Below, piece after piece: positions 1 through 8,452 of a stretch of 64,000 bases of DNA. The DNA is from JBEVJK01 sp040510195. Lineage in GTDB: Bacteria; Pseudomonadota; Alphaproteobacteria; Rhizobiales; Rhizobiaceae. The notes below the pieces were generated by a model, which had not been told where the DNA came from, made no database searches, and saw only the letters and a program-made list of their open reading frames with translations. The translations under genes were made by a program, and so were the position numbers. Each line of letters opens with the position of its first letter. The first letter of the stretch is position 1. The stretch is from NCBI GenBank assembly GCA_040510195.1, contig JBEVJK010000071.1, positions 1 to 64,000 on the forward strand. Direction: 5' to 3'.

Positions 1-126
1 TTCGGCCTCCCGGTCGATGGCAAGAGAATTCAGTTCACTGAGAACGTGTTCTACGAGTTCCTGGATCGACGCATCGCAACCGTCTGGTCGATCATAGACA
101 AGGCTGCCATCGAATCTCAGCTGTAG
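1..126 (+). CDS. SnoaL-like ester cyclase family protein, C-terminal end (partial)
   Basis: The window opens inside this gene. Frame 1 reads 41 residues to a TAG stop. The segment has the shape of the C-terminal strands of SnoaL-like/ester cyclase proteins: a Gly-x-Pro-x-x-Gly-Lys turn, a buried strand ending in Phe, an Arg-x-Ala-x-x-Trp-x-x-x-Asp strand, and a Gln-Leu end. This small alpha+beta barrel fold includes polyketide cyclases and many uncharacterised proteins of about 130-150 aa. The substrate cannot be inferred. The start lies outside the window. Confidence 0.5.
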   Translation, partial: FGLPVDGKRIQFTENVFYEFLDRRIATVWSIIDKAAIESQL

Positions 127-227
127 CGTTTCCGGCGGGCCGTGGCGACGGACATTCGGACGCCGGCCAGCCCGCCGGACAGGCCGCCGCATCGGAGCCG
201 ATCTTGCGCCCAGGGGTCGCGCTGCGA

Positions 228-247
228 AATGGGCAGATCTGCCCATT
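228..247. repeat. 20-bp perfect palindrome between the cyclase fragment and the hydrolase
   Basis: AATGGGCAGATCTGCCCATT reads the same on both strands. GCG and CGC outside it extend the pairing with one bulged A. It lies in the 246-bp gap between the first stop and the hydrolase start. No T-run follows, so it is not an obvious intrinsic terminator. It could be an operator or an mRNA hairpin. Confidence 0.5.
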
Positions 248-372
248 CGCGGCCCGGGGGCCGCGGGCGGAACGAGACCCATTGTGCGACGGGCGTTGAC
301 AGGGACAGCCTGCGGGCTTTCCTTGCGAAGCATCGGAAATGCGTGGCGCTGTCGCTGCGTCCGGAGGGGCGG

Positions 373-2049
373 ATGATCCGAAAGCAGGTGGAGAGGCTTT
401 CCGGTGTCGGGCTGGGGCTCGGGACGCTGTTCTTTGCCGCTTCGCTGACGCCGACGCTCGTCCCCCGAAGCAGCCTGACGCAGGGCGTTCTTGCTGGCGC
501 GTGCTTTGCCGCCGGGTACGGGCTTGGCGTGTTCTTCAGGTGGCTCTGGAACTATCTGGAGCTGCCGGGGCCACCGGCACGGCTTCGTCTCGTCGCGAAC
601 GTGCTGGTCGCAACGCTTTGTCTGTCGGTGGCGCTGCTCTTTCTCTGGTGGTCGGCCGAATGGCAGAACTCGGTCCGTGCGGCTATGGGGATGGCACCGG
701 TCGCCAGCGCGCATCCCCTCCAGGTTTCCGCCATCGCATTGGCAACATTCGTCGTGGTGCTGGTGCTTGCGCGCATCTTCCGCTGGGTGGCGCTCTCCCT
801 CACGCGGCTCACGCGGCGCTACATCCCAGCCAGGGTCGCCAACGTGGTCGGTGTCGGGCTCGCGGTCCTCCTTTTCTGGCTCCTGGCGAACAACCTGCTC
901 GTCCGCGGCGTCTTTCACCTCTTGGACGCTTCTTTCAGGGAGTTCGACGCCCTTTTGGAGCCAGAGCGTCCGCAGCCCGAGGCGCCCGGCAAGACCGGCA
1001 GCCCCGCATCGCTGGTCGCCTGGAAGGAACTGGGCCGCGCTGGAAGAGAGTTCATTGCCGGCGGACCGACGGCGGCAGAAATTGGGGCTTTGACAGGCCG
1101 GCCGGCCATCGAGCCGATCCGGGTCTATGTCGGTCTGCCGGCCGCTGCGACACCGGCCGCCCGGGCAAAGCTCGCGCTCGAAGAGCTGAAGAGGGTCGGC
1201 GGGTTCGACCGCTCCATGCTCGTCATCGTCACGCCGACCGGCACGGGCTGGATCGATCCCGCAGCGATGGATGCGGTCGAGTATTTGCGCGAGGGGGACA
1301 TCGCCAGCGTGGCGGTCCAATATTCCTATCTCAGCAGCCCCCTGTCGTTGCTCGCCGAGCCGGACTACGGCGCCGAGGCGGCGCGCGCCCTCTTTCTGGA
1401 GATCTATAACCACTGGACGACGCTGCCAAGGGAACAACGGCCGAAGCTCTACCTTCACGGCCTCAGCCTGGGCTCGATGAACTCAGAGCGGTCGGCCGGG
1501 CTGATCGACATGATCGGCGACCCGATCGCAGGCGCGCTGTGGAGCGGCCCACCCTTCGAGAGCGGCGTCTGGCGGCGGATCACCGACGCCCGCAAAGCCG
1601 GTTCCCCTCAATGGCGTCCCGAATTCCGCGACGGCAGCCTGGTGCGCTTCATGAACCAGGATGGCGCGAGCGTTCCGCCGGCCACGGCTTGGGGGCCCAT
1701 CCGCATCGTCTACCTGCAGTATGCGAGCGATCCCGTTACCTTCTTCGACTATCATGATTTCTATCGCCGTCCCGCCTGGATGGAGCCGCCCGTCGGGCCG
1801 GATATCTCCAAGGAGCTGCGATGGTATCCGGTCGTCTCCATGCTCCAGCTGGCCCTTGACATGGCGGTCGCGACCACCACGCCGATCGGATACGGTCATG
1901 TCTACTCGCCCAAGCATTATGTGGACGCGTGGGCAGCGATCGCCGACGTGCAGGACTGGTCGCCCGGGCAGTTGGAGGCGCTCAAGCAGCACCTTGCCGT
2001 GGATGACACGGAGGCGGAATCGGAGCCCTATGACAACAGGGGCGGGTAA
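373..2049 (+). CDS. Membrane-anchored alpha/beta-hydrolase family protein (Abhydrolase_9 type)
   Basis: The product is 558 aa from the ATG at 373, chosen because GGAGGGG lies just upstream; the frame is open further upstream but without a ribosome-binding site. The N-terminal ~220 residues contain several hydrophobic segments (the first around residues 10-55, then about 75-90, 110-130 and 150-180), as in the N-terminal membrane domain paired with this hydrolase family. The C-terminal half carries the nucleophile elbow Gly-Leu-Ser-Leu-Gly-Ser (codons near 1467) and is cytosolic or periplasmic. The substrate is unknown for the family; some members are annotated as putative lipases or esterases. 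No operon partner is evident. Confidence 0.75.
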   Translation: MIRKQVERLSGVGLGLGTLFFAASLTPTLVPRSSLTQGVLAGACFAAGYGLGVFFRWLWNYLELPGPPARLRLVANVLVATLCLSVALLFLWWSAEWQNSVRAAMGMAPVASAHPLQVSAIALATFVVVLVLARIFRWVALSLTRLTRRYIPARVANVVGVGLAVLLFWLLANNLLVRGVFHLLDASFREFDALLEPERPQPEAPGKTGSPASLVAWKELGRAGREFIAGGPTAAEIGALTGRPAIEPIRVYVGLPAAATPAARAKLALEELKRVGGFDRSMLVIVTPTGTGWIDPAAMDAVEYLREGDIASVAVQYSYLSSPLSLLAEPDYGAEAARALFLEIYNHWTTLPREQRPKLYLHGLSLGSMNSERSAGLIDMIGDPIAGALWSGPPFESGVWRRITDARKAGSPQWRPEFRDGSLVRFMNQDGASVPPATAWGPIRIVYLQYASDPVTFFDYHDFYRRPAWMEPPVGPDISKELRWYPVVSMLQLALDMAVATTTPIGYGHVYSPKHYVDAWAAIADVQDWSPGQLEALKQHLAVDDTEAESEPYDNRGG

Positions 2050-2115
2050 GGCGTTCGCGTCAGAGTCATGGCTGCCTCGCTGCGGACGAACGGCTATCTT
2101 GGCAGGTTATTTTTG

Positions 2116-2132
2116 ACAACTATGCCTTGCAT
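2116..2132 (+). promoter_or_regulatory. Motif shared with 8453-8469, upstream of the paralogous small gene
   Basis: ACAACTATGCCTTGCAT lies 74 bp before the GTG start at 2190. The second copy (8453-8469) differs at one base and lies 75 bp before the GTG of the paralog. Conservation of sequence and distance points to a common promoter or operator, or to duplication of the whole unit. TTGACA overlaps the 5' end of this copy only, so a sigma-70 -35 box is not conserved. Confidence 0.4.
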
Positions 2133-2189
2133 TCATGTCTGATTCGCGTTTAAGTCGCGCTCGCTGGCGTGCTCAGCCTGGGGGGCGGC

Positions 2190-2390
2190 GTGATCAAGGA
2201 AGTGGTCCTGGATGGCGATCGGCCAGAGCCGGAACCGGCGCTGGCGTACTTATACGACATGACGGCTCAGATGCGCGACATGGCATCCGACCTCGCTATT
2301 CCTATGGTCGTGTATCTCCTGCAAATGGCAGCGCTTGAGATTCTGGAGACCATCGGGCAGGACGACGCGAGCTCGGACCAGCCTGAGTAG
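2190..2390 (+). CDS. Small protein of unknown function, paralog of the 8528 gene
   Basis: The product is 66 aa from a GTG start; the run GGGGGGCGG directly upstream decides the start. The protein has an acidic N-terminal part, a middle helix rich in Met, Ala and Asp (YLYDMTAQMRDMASDL), and a hydrophobic helix (PMVVYLLQMAALEILETI). It matches the protein at 8528 through most of its length, with the blocks VIKE, DMA, VYLLQM and LEILETI conserved. The hydrophobic part is short and carries charges, so an amphipathic helix or dimerisation helix is as likely as membrane insertion. I recognise no family. Confidence 0.6.
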   Translation: MIKEVVLDGDRPEPEPALAYLYDMTAQMRDMASDLAIPMVVYLLQMAALEILETIGQDDASSDQPE

Positions 2391-2629
2391 GAATTCTGCA
2401 TTGCGCTGCGTGACGAGGGCTTCACCAAGGAGCTTGACGAGGCACGGCTGCGTCAGCTGGCGACCACCGTCGATCGGGCGCCGCAGCCGAACTCTCGCGG
2501 ACGTCGGCTCCCCTTTCCGCACCCTCGAGCTCCCTGCCGTCCAGCCCCGCCACGCCCAGGCATTTTCTTGTGCCACGGGTCATGGCAGACTGCCGCCACG
2601 CCTGACAGTCTATGAGGGAGGGAAATGGC

Positions 2630-3016
2630 GTGGCTGACGACACCGACATTGCCGACGACCCGTCGACATGGGACCCCGCGCTCGACGCCGTCGTTGCGGC
2701 TCCCGCCAATCACAAGGTCCTGTACGAGAATGAACGGTTGCGCGTCCTGGAGGTCATTCTAGGCCCGGACGAGGAAGAGCCCGTTCATCACCATCGTTGG
2801 CCTTCGGTGTTCGTTTTCGACCAGGTGCAGCCTCCGCTTCACGATTTCACACCGGATGGCGTCATGCTGCCGCCCAATCGCGATGTCATCAGGGCCGTTG
2901 AGACATGGGACGGGAGGGGATGTCTGGTGGTGCACATGGCACCTCAGCCGGCCGGACGGGTTCTCAACGCCTCCGGCAAGCTTGTCCATGGCATCCGCAT
3001 AGAGATGAAGACCTAG
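2630..3016 (+). CDS. Cupin-like small protein
   Basis: The product is 128 aa. I chose the GTG at 2630 because GAGGGAGG lies 7 nt upstream; an in-frame ATG at 2612 overlaps that ribosome-binding site. The sequence has a cupin-like first motif (EEPVHHHRWPSVF) with three consecutive His that could bind a metal, and beta-strand-rich surroundings. The second cupin motif is weak, so it may be a divergent cytoplasmic metal-binding or signal-binding cupin. No pathway can be inferred from the neighbours. Confidence 0.6.
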   Translation: MADDTDIADDPSTWDPALDAVVAAPANHKVLYENERLRVLEVILGPDEEEPVHHHRWPSVFVFDQVQPPLHDFTPDGVMLPPNRDVIRAVETWDGRGCLVVHMAPQPAGRVLNASGKLVHGIRIEMKT

Positions 3017-3088
3017 CGCTGCGCCGCATGAGGTGCGCGGTACATCAAAGTTGATTGCGGTTCGAGGTGATTGAGCGCATGCCAAGGC

Positions 3089-3343
3089 ATGCCGCGCTTC
3101 TACTTCGACTTCGACGATGGGTCCACGCGCTTGAAAGACGACGAGGGCGTCGATTTGCCCGACAGGCAGGCCGTCTGGCAGGCCGCCCTGGACAGGTTTC
3201 CAAGGATCCAGGAGCAGGTCCCGCCCGACGGTCGGAGGGACATCGTCATATCCGTTCGCGATGCGAGCGGGCGAACGGTTCTGAGAGCCGCGGTCGGGAT
3301 TCGAGCCTATTGGGTTCCGGAGGAGGAGGACGCCCGGTCCTGA
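3089..3343 (+). CDS. DUF6894 family small protein
   Basis: The product is 84 aa. The start MPRFYFDFDDG is the typical opening of the DUF6894 family, which is abundant in Hyphomicrobiales. I chose the ATG at 3089 over the in-frame TTG at 3071 for this reason. The rest follows the family pattern: a DDEG turn, an acidic helix with Ala-Leu, then strands IVISVRDASG and VLRAAVGI. Function is unknown, although family members often sit in stress-related accessory regions. Confidence 0.7.
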   Translation: MPRFYFDFDDGSTRLKDDEGVDLPDRQAVWQAALDRFPRIQEQVPPDGRRDIVISVRDASGRTVLRAAVGIRAYWVPEEEDARS

Positions 3344-3367
3344 TGCAGGGGCGGCCGCACGCCTCGC

Positions 3368-3754
3368 TCAACGCCCCTGACGCCAACGCTGCACCGGTTC
3401 CGACGACGACCCGACCGTGGCGTCGAAGCTGCGCGACGCGAGCACGGCATGGACGTGGAGGACCGTCGTGCCCGCATTCAAGAATCCGTGTTTCTTGTGG
3501 GCAGGCACTATCAAGGAATGACCGACTTCGATCGCCTGGCGCTCGTCATCGATCCACATCTCGGCCACGCCCGAGAGCACGGTAAGAACTTCTTCGACCG
3601 GATGCGAATGCGTCGGGGCGCCTGCACCCGGCATGACCCACTGCTCGAAGATGCAGAGCTCGTCGGCGCCGTTGCAAGCTGAAACGAGCATCCGGGTCTC
3701 GACGCCGGGCCGCCATCGTTCTCTTGGCTGGTCTCCATGCGCGACTATCTTCAT
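3368..3754 (-). CDS. Cupin domain-containing protein
   Basis: The product is 128 aa. A single cupin barrel is clear: first motif around HSHPVEEVLTVLSG and second motif PAHKKHGFLNAG, with histidines in place for a metal site. The N-terminal part (RPGVETRMLVSA) matches small cytosolic cupins that precede the barrel with one strand. Such proteins include ectoine-synthase-like and signal-binding cupins, but no reaction can be assigned. It converges with the DUF6894 gene and lies upstream of nothing obvious in the same direction except the 3804-6965 block. Confidence 0.65.
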   Translation of the reverse strand: MKIVAHGDQPRERWRPGVETRMLVSACNGADELCIFEQWVMPGAGAPTHSHPVEEVLTVLSGVAEMWIDDERQAIEVGHSLIVPAHKKHGFLNAGTTVLHVHAVLASRSFDATVGSSSEPVQRWRQGR

Positions 3755-3803
3755 CGCTCCATGCCCAAACCTCCTCTGCAGCAGCTCCCGAGATCGACCA
3801 AGG

Positions 3804-5096
3804 CTACTGCAGGTAGATCCTCATATTCTCGAAATCGAAGGTCATCGCGTATGGCCTGAAGAAGTCGTGTCCGACCATGCCGGCGAGGTGGAAGCCAAAC
3901 AGGTTTTCCCAAGGGAAAGGCCCATCGAAGAGCCCGGCGACATTCTCCTCCTCGAGATCGCCAAAGGACAGTTTTCGAACGGTATAGGGTACGGTCTTCA
4001 AGGTTCCGCCAGCGCCAGCACCTGTCGTGGCCTTGTCCTCCTCCAACTTGATCCCGGCCCGCTCGATCACAGATTCAGCCAGCTTGACGCCAGCTCCGGC
4101 AAGGCCCGTGTCGACGAAGAGCAATGTCGGAGGGAGGGTGTCGACGCGACCCCAGCCGACCATGAAGTGATCGCTTGCGATCCAGAATGGAACCGCAACG
4201 CTCTTCTCCGTGCCTGCGACGAATTGCTTCAGGTTCATCGGGTTCTTCTTGCGAAGCACGAGCTCGCCGCGCGGCAGGTCGAGCGTGGCGATGAAATGGT
4301 AGAACAGCGTCGTTCCGATGATGCCGTCGATGCGCTTGGCGCCAAGTCCTTCCGAGAGCTGGCGAAGCGGCAGCACGGCTGCCGGCAGGTTCTTGACGGT
4401 CCAGCCGCCAAGGCCGAGGGAATCGATCCGTCCCTGCTCGACCTGAGTGTGCTGGCCGCCGGAAAACGTGCCCTGCACGGCCCCGAAATGGGGGACGCCA
4501 AGCTCCCTTGCGAACTCTGAATCCAACGCCACCTCGGAGCCGCCGGTGTCGATGAAGAACGTCACCTCTTCACTGCCGTTGACACGCACGCTGACCAGGG
4601 GCAGCGGATCGGTGCGCATTAGCTTCAGCCGCATCGTCTCCCCATCACCGTCGAGCTCATAGGGAGTCTGGCCCTTGAAGCTCTGGAGTTTGGCGACGTT
4701 GAGCGTCGGATACTGCGCAACGACCAGGGGGTTGGACTCGACGTCCACGCCCTTCAGCACAGCGACTGCTTTCTGGAAATCGTCGCGGCGATAATATGCC
4801 TCGGCGAGCATGATCTTGGGGTCGCTCTCGACGGGCTGGAGCGCGATGGCCGTCGTCAGCCATTTCTCGGCATCGTCGAGCCGGTTGGAGAGCAGCGCGA
4901 TCCGGCCCAATTGGAGGGTTGCCGTGTAGTCGTCGGGATGCTCGACGACGACCCGCGCATACGCCTCGGCTGCTTCGGCAAACCTGCCGCTTTGGAAGAG
5001 CTGGTTGGCCGCAGGCTCCTGGTCCGCCGCATGGGCGGGGACGGCACCAGGCGCGAGCATCGCGAACAATAGAAGGCAGATTTCGGCAGGTTTCAT
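3804..5096 (-). CDS. Secreted TPR protein fused to a two-motif retropepsin-like aspartic protease
   Basis: The product is 430 aa. A Sec signal peptide (residues ~1-23, ending AHA-AD) is followed by about three TPR units (~30-125: FQSGRFAEAAEAYARVV, LGRIALLSNRLDDAEKWL, AEAYYRRDDFQKAVAVL). The C-terminal domain has FFIDTGGSEVALD (~175-190) and LLFVDTGLAGAGV (~325-340), each an Asp-Thr-Gly motif in a hydrophobic strand as in retropepsin-like proteases. Each is followed by a hydrophobic-Gly element (DGIIGTTLFYHF; GMVGHDFFRPY). Two motifs in one chain suggest an internally paired, pepsin-like arrangement. It is probably periplasmic. The next gene upstream (5178-6965) is 81 bp away on the same strand. 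Confidence 0.7.
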   Translation of the reverse strand: MKPAEICLLLFAMLAPGAVPAHAADQEPAANQLFQSGRFAEAAEAYARVVVEHPDDYTATLQLGRIALLSNRLDDAEKWLTTAIALQPVESDPKIMLAEAYYRRDDFQKAVAVLKGVDVESNPLVVAQYPTLNVAKLQSFKGQTPYELDGDGETMRLKLMRTDPLPLVSVRVNGSEEVTFFIDTGGSEVALDSEFARELGVPHFGAVQGTFSGGQHTQVEQGRIDSLGLGGWTVKNLPAAVLPLRQLSEGLGAKRIDGIIGTTLFYHFIATLDLPRGELVLRKKNPMNLKQFVAGTEKSVAVPFWIASDHFMVGWGRVDTLPPTLLFVDTGLAGAGVKLAESVIERAGIKLEEDKATTGAGAGGTLKTVPYTVRKLSFGDLEEENVAGLFDGPFPWENLFGFHLAGMVGHDFFRPYAMTFDFENMRIYLQ

Positions 5097-5177
5097 GGTC
5101 GCTGTTCCATGCGCGGACGAAGGCGGAGCCTATCGGAAGGGGCGGTCGTCGGCGAACCCAGGCGCTCGGAAGAGACC

Positions 5178-6965
5178 TTAAAGAACCGGCTCCCGCTTGG
5201 CCCCCGCGGTGAGACGAGCAATCTTTTTCAGATGGGCGGCCGCAGCCAGTCCGCCCGTCGTCATCGTCATGAGGTCCAGCGACTCATCGCCATCTTTGAC
5301 CGGAGTGAGCGCTTCATCCATGTAACTTGCGCTGTCCGCCTGGCGTCTGATGAGCTTCGCCGCAATCACCAGGCTGACGATGCGGCCGGCGATGATGGCG
5401 TTGTTCCTGAGTGTCCGCCAGGCCAGCCGAGGCCAGAAGATCAAGGCGCTCTCGCGCGGCAGGCCGGGCCGGCGCTCCGACGGGCGAATGAGCCGGAGGA
5501 TTCCCGTCTGCAACGGGTGCATGTTCTCCAGCTGGACGGACGTCCCAAAGGTCACCAACAACTTGACGAGACTGTGAACCGGAACATTTGTGGCGATCGC
5601 CCGGCGCAACAGAGTTCGCATGTGTCGAGGCGAGTAGTAGAGCGCCCAGGCTTCCCGGTAGATACTTTCCCACTGCTCCTTGGACATTCTGTCATGCGAT
5701 GTGCAGACGTGCTCAACATCGTAGATGTTCAGGTCGGGATCCATCTCGACGCCGGACCTCCACAGCGTTTGATGGTCCTCCGAGCCGGGCAAGGGCGTGA
5801 GGCAGAAGAACTCGACGATGTCCAGCGGCAGCTCTCGCTGGATGATGGAGATGTCGCGCCTGATGGTCTGCGGCGTATCGGCTGGGAAGCCCAAGATGTA
5901 ACCCGCGATGGTGATGATGCCCTCGGCCTTCCAGGCGAGCAGCATCTTGCGATACTCGGTGATCTTGTTCTGCTTCTTCTTGGCTACCGCGAGATTGTCA
6001 GGATTGATGTTCTCGAGCCCAATGAAGACCCGCGTGACGCCCGCCCGCTTGGCCTTTTCTACGAAGTTCTCGATTTTGTGGCAGAGGGTGTCGACCTGGA
6101 TCATCAGCCCGAGCGGCAGGCCCTCCTCCTCGCGCAGCATGATCAGACGGTCGAAGATCGCTTCCCACTCGCGATTGCGCGCGAAGTTGTCATCCGTAAT
6201 GAAGAATTTGTGGATGCCTTCGGCCCAATTCATGCGGACCAGCTGCTCGACGTCGTCGGCCGACCTGAAGCGGGACTTGCGGCCCTGCACATTGATGATC
6301 GTGCAGAACGAGCATTGATAGGGGCAGCCGCGTCCGGCGTCGAAGCTGGTGCTGAGGCCGAGCGTGTGCTCGACATAGGCCTTCGGCAGGAAGGGCACGG
6401 GAGTTCCCTGGATGCCGGGAAGATCGCCCATGAAATCATAGAGCGGTTGCAGCTTGCCGGCGGCCGCATCGCGCAGCACGCCGTCCAGACGCCCTTCGGC
6501 CTCGCCGGCAAACATTGCAACGCCCATGCTCCGGCACTCGTCGAGGCCGACCGCCTTGCCGTCCAGCATGGCGAGGCAGCCCGAGATGTGAAAGCCGCCC
6601 ATCGCAACCTGGATCCCCGCCGCGCGGAACGGTCGCGCGATGTCGAGCGCCCTCGGATATTGATTGGACTGAACGCCGACCAGGGCAACGAGCCCGAAAT
6701 TGCCGTTTCGGCGAAAACGCTCCACGAGCGCCGCCGTATCGACCCGCGTGTTGGTCTCGTCGATGGCGACGATGTCGATGCCGATTCCCGGCCCGAGAAC
6801 CTCTCGCTGCGCGCAGTCGGCGGCAATGCCGTAGATCGCTGCCAGCGAGTTCGAGGGGATCATGGCTCGCCACCACCGAATCACATAGCCATCATCGTCG
6901 TAGTGTGATGGCTTTATGAGAACAAGCTGGAAGCGACGGTTCTCCGCGGCGTGAGATTTGGACAA
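5178..6965 (-). CDS. B12-binding-domain radical SAM protein
   Basis: The product is 595 aa. The N-terminal ~190 residues form a cobalamin-binding-like Rossmann domain (LVLIKPSHYDDDG start, strands FGLVALVG and IQVAMGGFHISG). The radical SAM core follows with Cys-x3-Cys-x2-Cys in GCPYQCSFC (~225), which ligates a 4Fe-4S cluster that cleaves S-adenosylmethionine. Further core motifs are FFITDDNF, RVFIGLEN and YILGFPADT. The C-terminal ~130 residues are basic with hydrophobic stretches and may touch the membrane. Relatives include BchE-like and lipid- or hopanoid-modifying enzymes; the substrate cannot be assigned here. The gene is not flanked by an evident pathway. Confidence 0.8.
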   Translation of the reverse strand: MSKSHAAENRRFQLVLIKPSHYDDDGYVIRWWRAMIPSNSLAAIYGIAADCAQREVLGPGIGIDIVAIDETNTRVDTAALVERFRRNGNFGLVALVGVQSNQYPRALDIARPFRAAGIQVAMGGFHISGCLAMLDGKAVGLDECRSMGVAMFAGEAEGRLDGVLRDAAAGKLQPLYDFMGDLPGIQGTPVPFLPKAYVEHTLGLSTSFDAGRGCPYQCSFCTIINVQGRKSRFRSADDVEQLVRMNWAEGIHKFFITDDNFARNREWEAIFDRLIMLREEEGLPLGLMIQVDTLCHKIENFVEKAKRAGVTRVFIGLENINPDNLAVAKKKQNKITEYRKMLLAWKAEGIITIAGYILGFPADTPQTIRRDISIIQRELPLDIVEFFCLTPLPGSEDHQTLWRSGVEMDPDLNIYDVEHVCTSHDRMSKEQWESIYREAWALYYSPRHMRTLLRRAIATNVPVHSLVKLLVTFGTSVQLENMHPLQTGILRLIRPSERRPGLPRESALIFWPRLAWRTLRNNAIIAGRIVSLVIAAKLIRRQADSASYMDEALTPVKDGDESLDLMTMTTGGLAAAAHLKKIARLTAGAKREPVL

Positions 6966-7290
6966 AGCCTGACTTTCGCACTTGAGGGCGATGAGAACTG
7001 CGCCGCATCCTTACCACGCCGGCCGCGCCTTGTCGCCCCTTACCCCGATTGTCCCAAAACCGCTCACAAAATCCTAATACTCCCAGGGAGTTCGCCCCCA
7101 ATTTTGTCGGCCGCCTTGCTTCGAACACGTAATCCACGTAAGGTCAGCGGTATCGATCTTGCTTGTCGAACTTTGTTCTCTGACGCTCTTCGCGCTCTCG
7201 GCGATTTTCTTCTCTCAATATCGATCTGAACCGTTTGCCATGCTTTCCACAAGGCAAACATCAAATGTGACCGATTGAAAGGAAATCGTC
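6966..7290 (+). promoter_or_regulatory. Cold-shock gene leader region with hairpin
   Basis: This 325-bp gap holds no convincing ORF. The last ~120 bp are pyrimidine-rich and precede the csp gene. GTTTGCC (7233-7239) pairs with GGCAAAC (7253-7259) across a 13-nt loop, and GAAAGGA lies just before the ATG. Long structured leaders that act as thermosensors are typical of cold-shock genes. I could not fix the promoter. Confidence 0.4.
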
Positions 7291-7500
7291 ATGAGCACTG
7301 GAACTGTGAAGTTCTTCAATACGACCAAGGGTTTCGGCTTCATCGCGCCGGATGATGGCGGCGCCGACGTGTTCGTCCACATCTCCGCCGTCGAGCGGGC
7401 CGGCATGCGCACGATCACCGAAGGCCAGAAGCTCAGCTTCGATGTCGTGAAGGACAATCGCAACGGTAAGAGCGCGGCCGAAAACATTCAGGCCGCCTGA
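7291..7500 (+). CDS. cspA: Cold-shock protein (CspA family)
   Basis: The product is 69 aa, one OB-fold cold-shock domain. RNP1 is KGFGFI (13-18) and RNP2 is VFVHIS (27-32), the surface that binds single-stranded RNA and DNA. The Lys-Phe-Phe opening and the length match the family. The protein acts in the cytoplasm as an RNA chaperone. Its own ribosome-binding site (GAAAGGA), a long structured leader and a strong terminator after it indicate a monocistronic unit. Rhizobia have several csp paralogs, so the exact paralog letter is uncertain. Confidence 0.95.
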   Translation: MSTGTVKFFNTTKGFGFIAPDDGGADVFVHISAVERAGMRTITEGQKLSFDVVKDNRNGKSAAENIQAA

Positions 7501-7562
7501 TCAGATTGCGCTCATGAGGCTGACCACGGATGTACTGGCAGCTATCGTCGAAGCGCGTGGAG

Positions 7563-7586
7563 AGGCCGGGTTCGCCCGGCCTTTTT
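7563..7586 (+). terminator. Intrinsic terminator after cspA
   Basis: AGGCCGGG (7563-7570) pairs with CCCGGCCT (7575-7582) around a TTCG tetraloop and runs into TTTTT. This is a textbook rho-independent terminator, 62 bp after the csp stop. Confidence 0.9.
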
Positions 7587-7615
7587 GATTTTTTCTACCC
7601 CAGGGACCAGCAGGT

Positions 7616-7861
7616 ATGAGCCGCGTCATTACACAGGACAATTTGTTCAGGCCAGTGCGGTCGAAGGCAGAGACCAAGGCCGAAATCACCGATCAAACCG
7701 CGCGATCCATCGTCGGGGCCGAGGCGGAACGGCGCGACGCCAAGACTGCCAGGCTTCGAAAAGCTCGCCTGGCCAGCGAAGCAACCGCGGTCGTGGTCGA
7801 GAAGCCTGCCAAGACTCGCTCGAAGAGCAAAGCGCAACGCCGCCCCCCATCATCGAAATAG
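7616..7861 (+). CDS. Small basic protein of unknown function next to cspA
   Basis: The product is 81 aa with ATG start. It is basic and helical: the middle (TDQTARSIVGAEAERRDAKTARLRKARLASEA) looks like one long amphipathic helix, followed by a Lys/Arg/Ser-rich tail. I recall similar 60-80-aa proteins beside cold-shock genes in Hyphomicrobiales, with the core I-x-x-AEA-x-RRDAKTARLR. Role unknown; nucleic-acid binding is an inference from charge only. It follows the csp terminator, so it needs its own promoter. Confidence 0.6.
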   Translation: MSRVITQDNLFRPVRSKAETKAEITDQTARSIVGAEAERRDAKTARLRKARLASEATAVVVEKPAKTRSKSKAQRRPPSSK

Positions 7862-7986
7862 AATCGATCGGAGCGATTCTCGCGGCGCATGCTATACCCG
7901 CCTGGACCAGCGGTGGAGCCGCCCGGCGAGCGGCCTCGCCGCTGGGGGCGGGCGCTGCGGGGCGCTTTCAGAATGCGGAATAGAAC

Positions 7987-8235
7987 GTGCTGAAGGTCAA
8001 TCAAGTCGCGGTCGACAAGATCTATGTCCCGATGGCGCGTCGGAAGACCCTTCATCCGGAAACGGTTCGCCTCTTGGCGGAGGACATTCTCGAGAACGGG
8101 CTGCGAACACCCATCATGGTGAGGAATGACGGGCAGCGCTACGTGCTCGTCGAAGGCCTGCACAGGCTCGAGGCGTGCATCCTGCTGGGGGAACAGACGA
8201 TCGCCGCCTATCTGGTCCAGGCAAGGCGGCGGTGA
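7987..8235 (+). CDS. Stand-alone ParB/Srx-type N-terminal domain protein
   Basis: The product is 82 aa from GTG. The sequence follows the ParB N-terminal fold: V-x-x-I-x-VP strand, R-K-x-x-x-x-x-TV-x-x-LAEDI helix, LRTPIMVR strand, YVLVEGLHRLEA (equivalent of the G-E-R-R-x-x-A box, with Glu-Gly-x-His-Arg) and a final strand IAAYLVQ. Stand-alone versions are found in plasmid, phage and small regulatory contexts; here it lacks the HTH and dimerisation parts of real ParB. The ribosome-binding site is weak. It may be a nuclease-like or nucleotide-binding remnant. Confidence 0.55.
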   Translation: MLKVNQVAVDKIYVPMARRKTLHPETVRLLAEDILENGLRTPIMVRNDGQRYVLVEGLHRLEACILLGEQTIAAYLVQARRR

Positions 8236-8452
8236 TGACCCGATTTCGCCCGAGGCATGGATCGGCACGAGCTGGAAGATGAAAAGACGCTTGCCGAGGC
8301 GCGTCTCTTCGCCGAAGGGCTCGCTGCGGCCGACCAGCAGGCGTTCGACCCGGCAGGGCGGTCGGCCGGCAATGTCGAGGCCATCGACGTCGTCGACGCA
8401 AAGCACAACGCTCGGCGATGCGGAAGAGCGTCGTTTCTTGGGCTATATTTCT

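Noticed and set aside
7862..7986. GAATCG/CGATTC hairpin after the small basic gene as terminator
   Set aside because: Six-bp stem only and no T-run follows.
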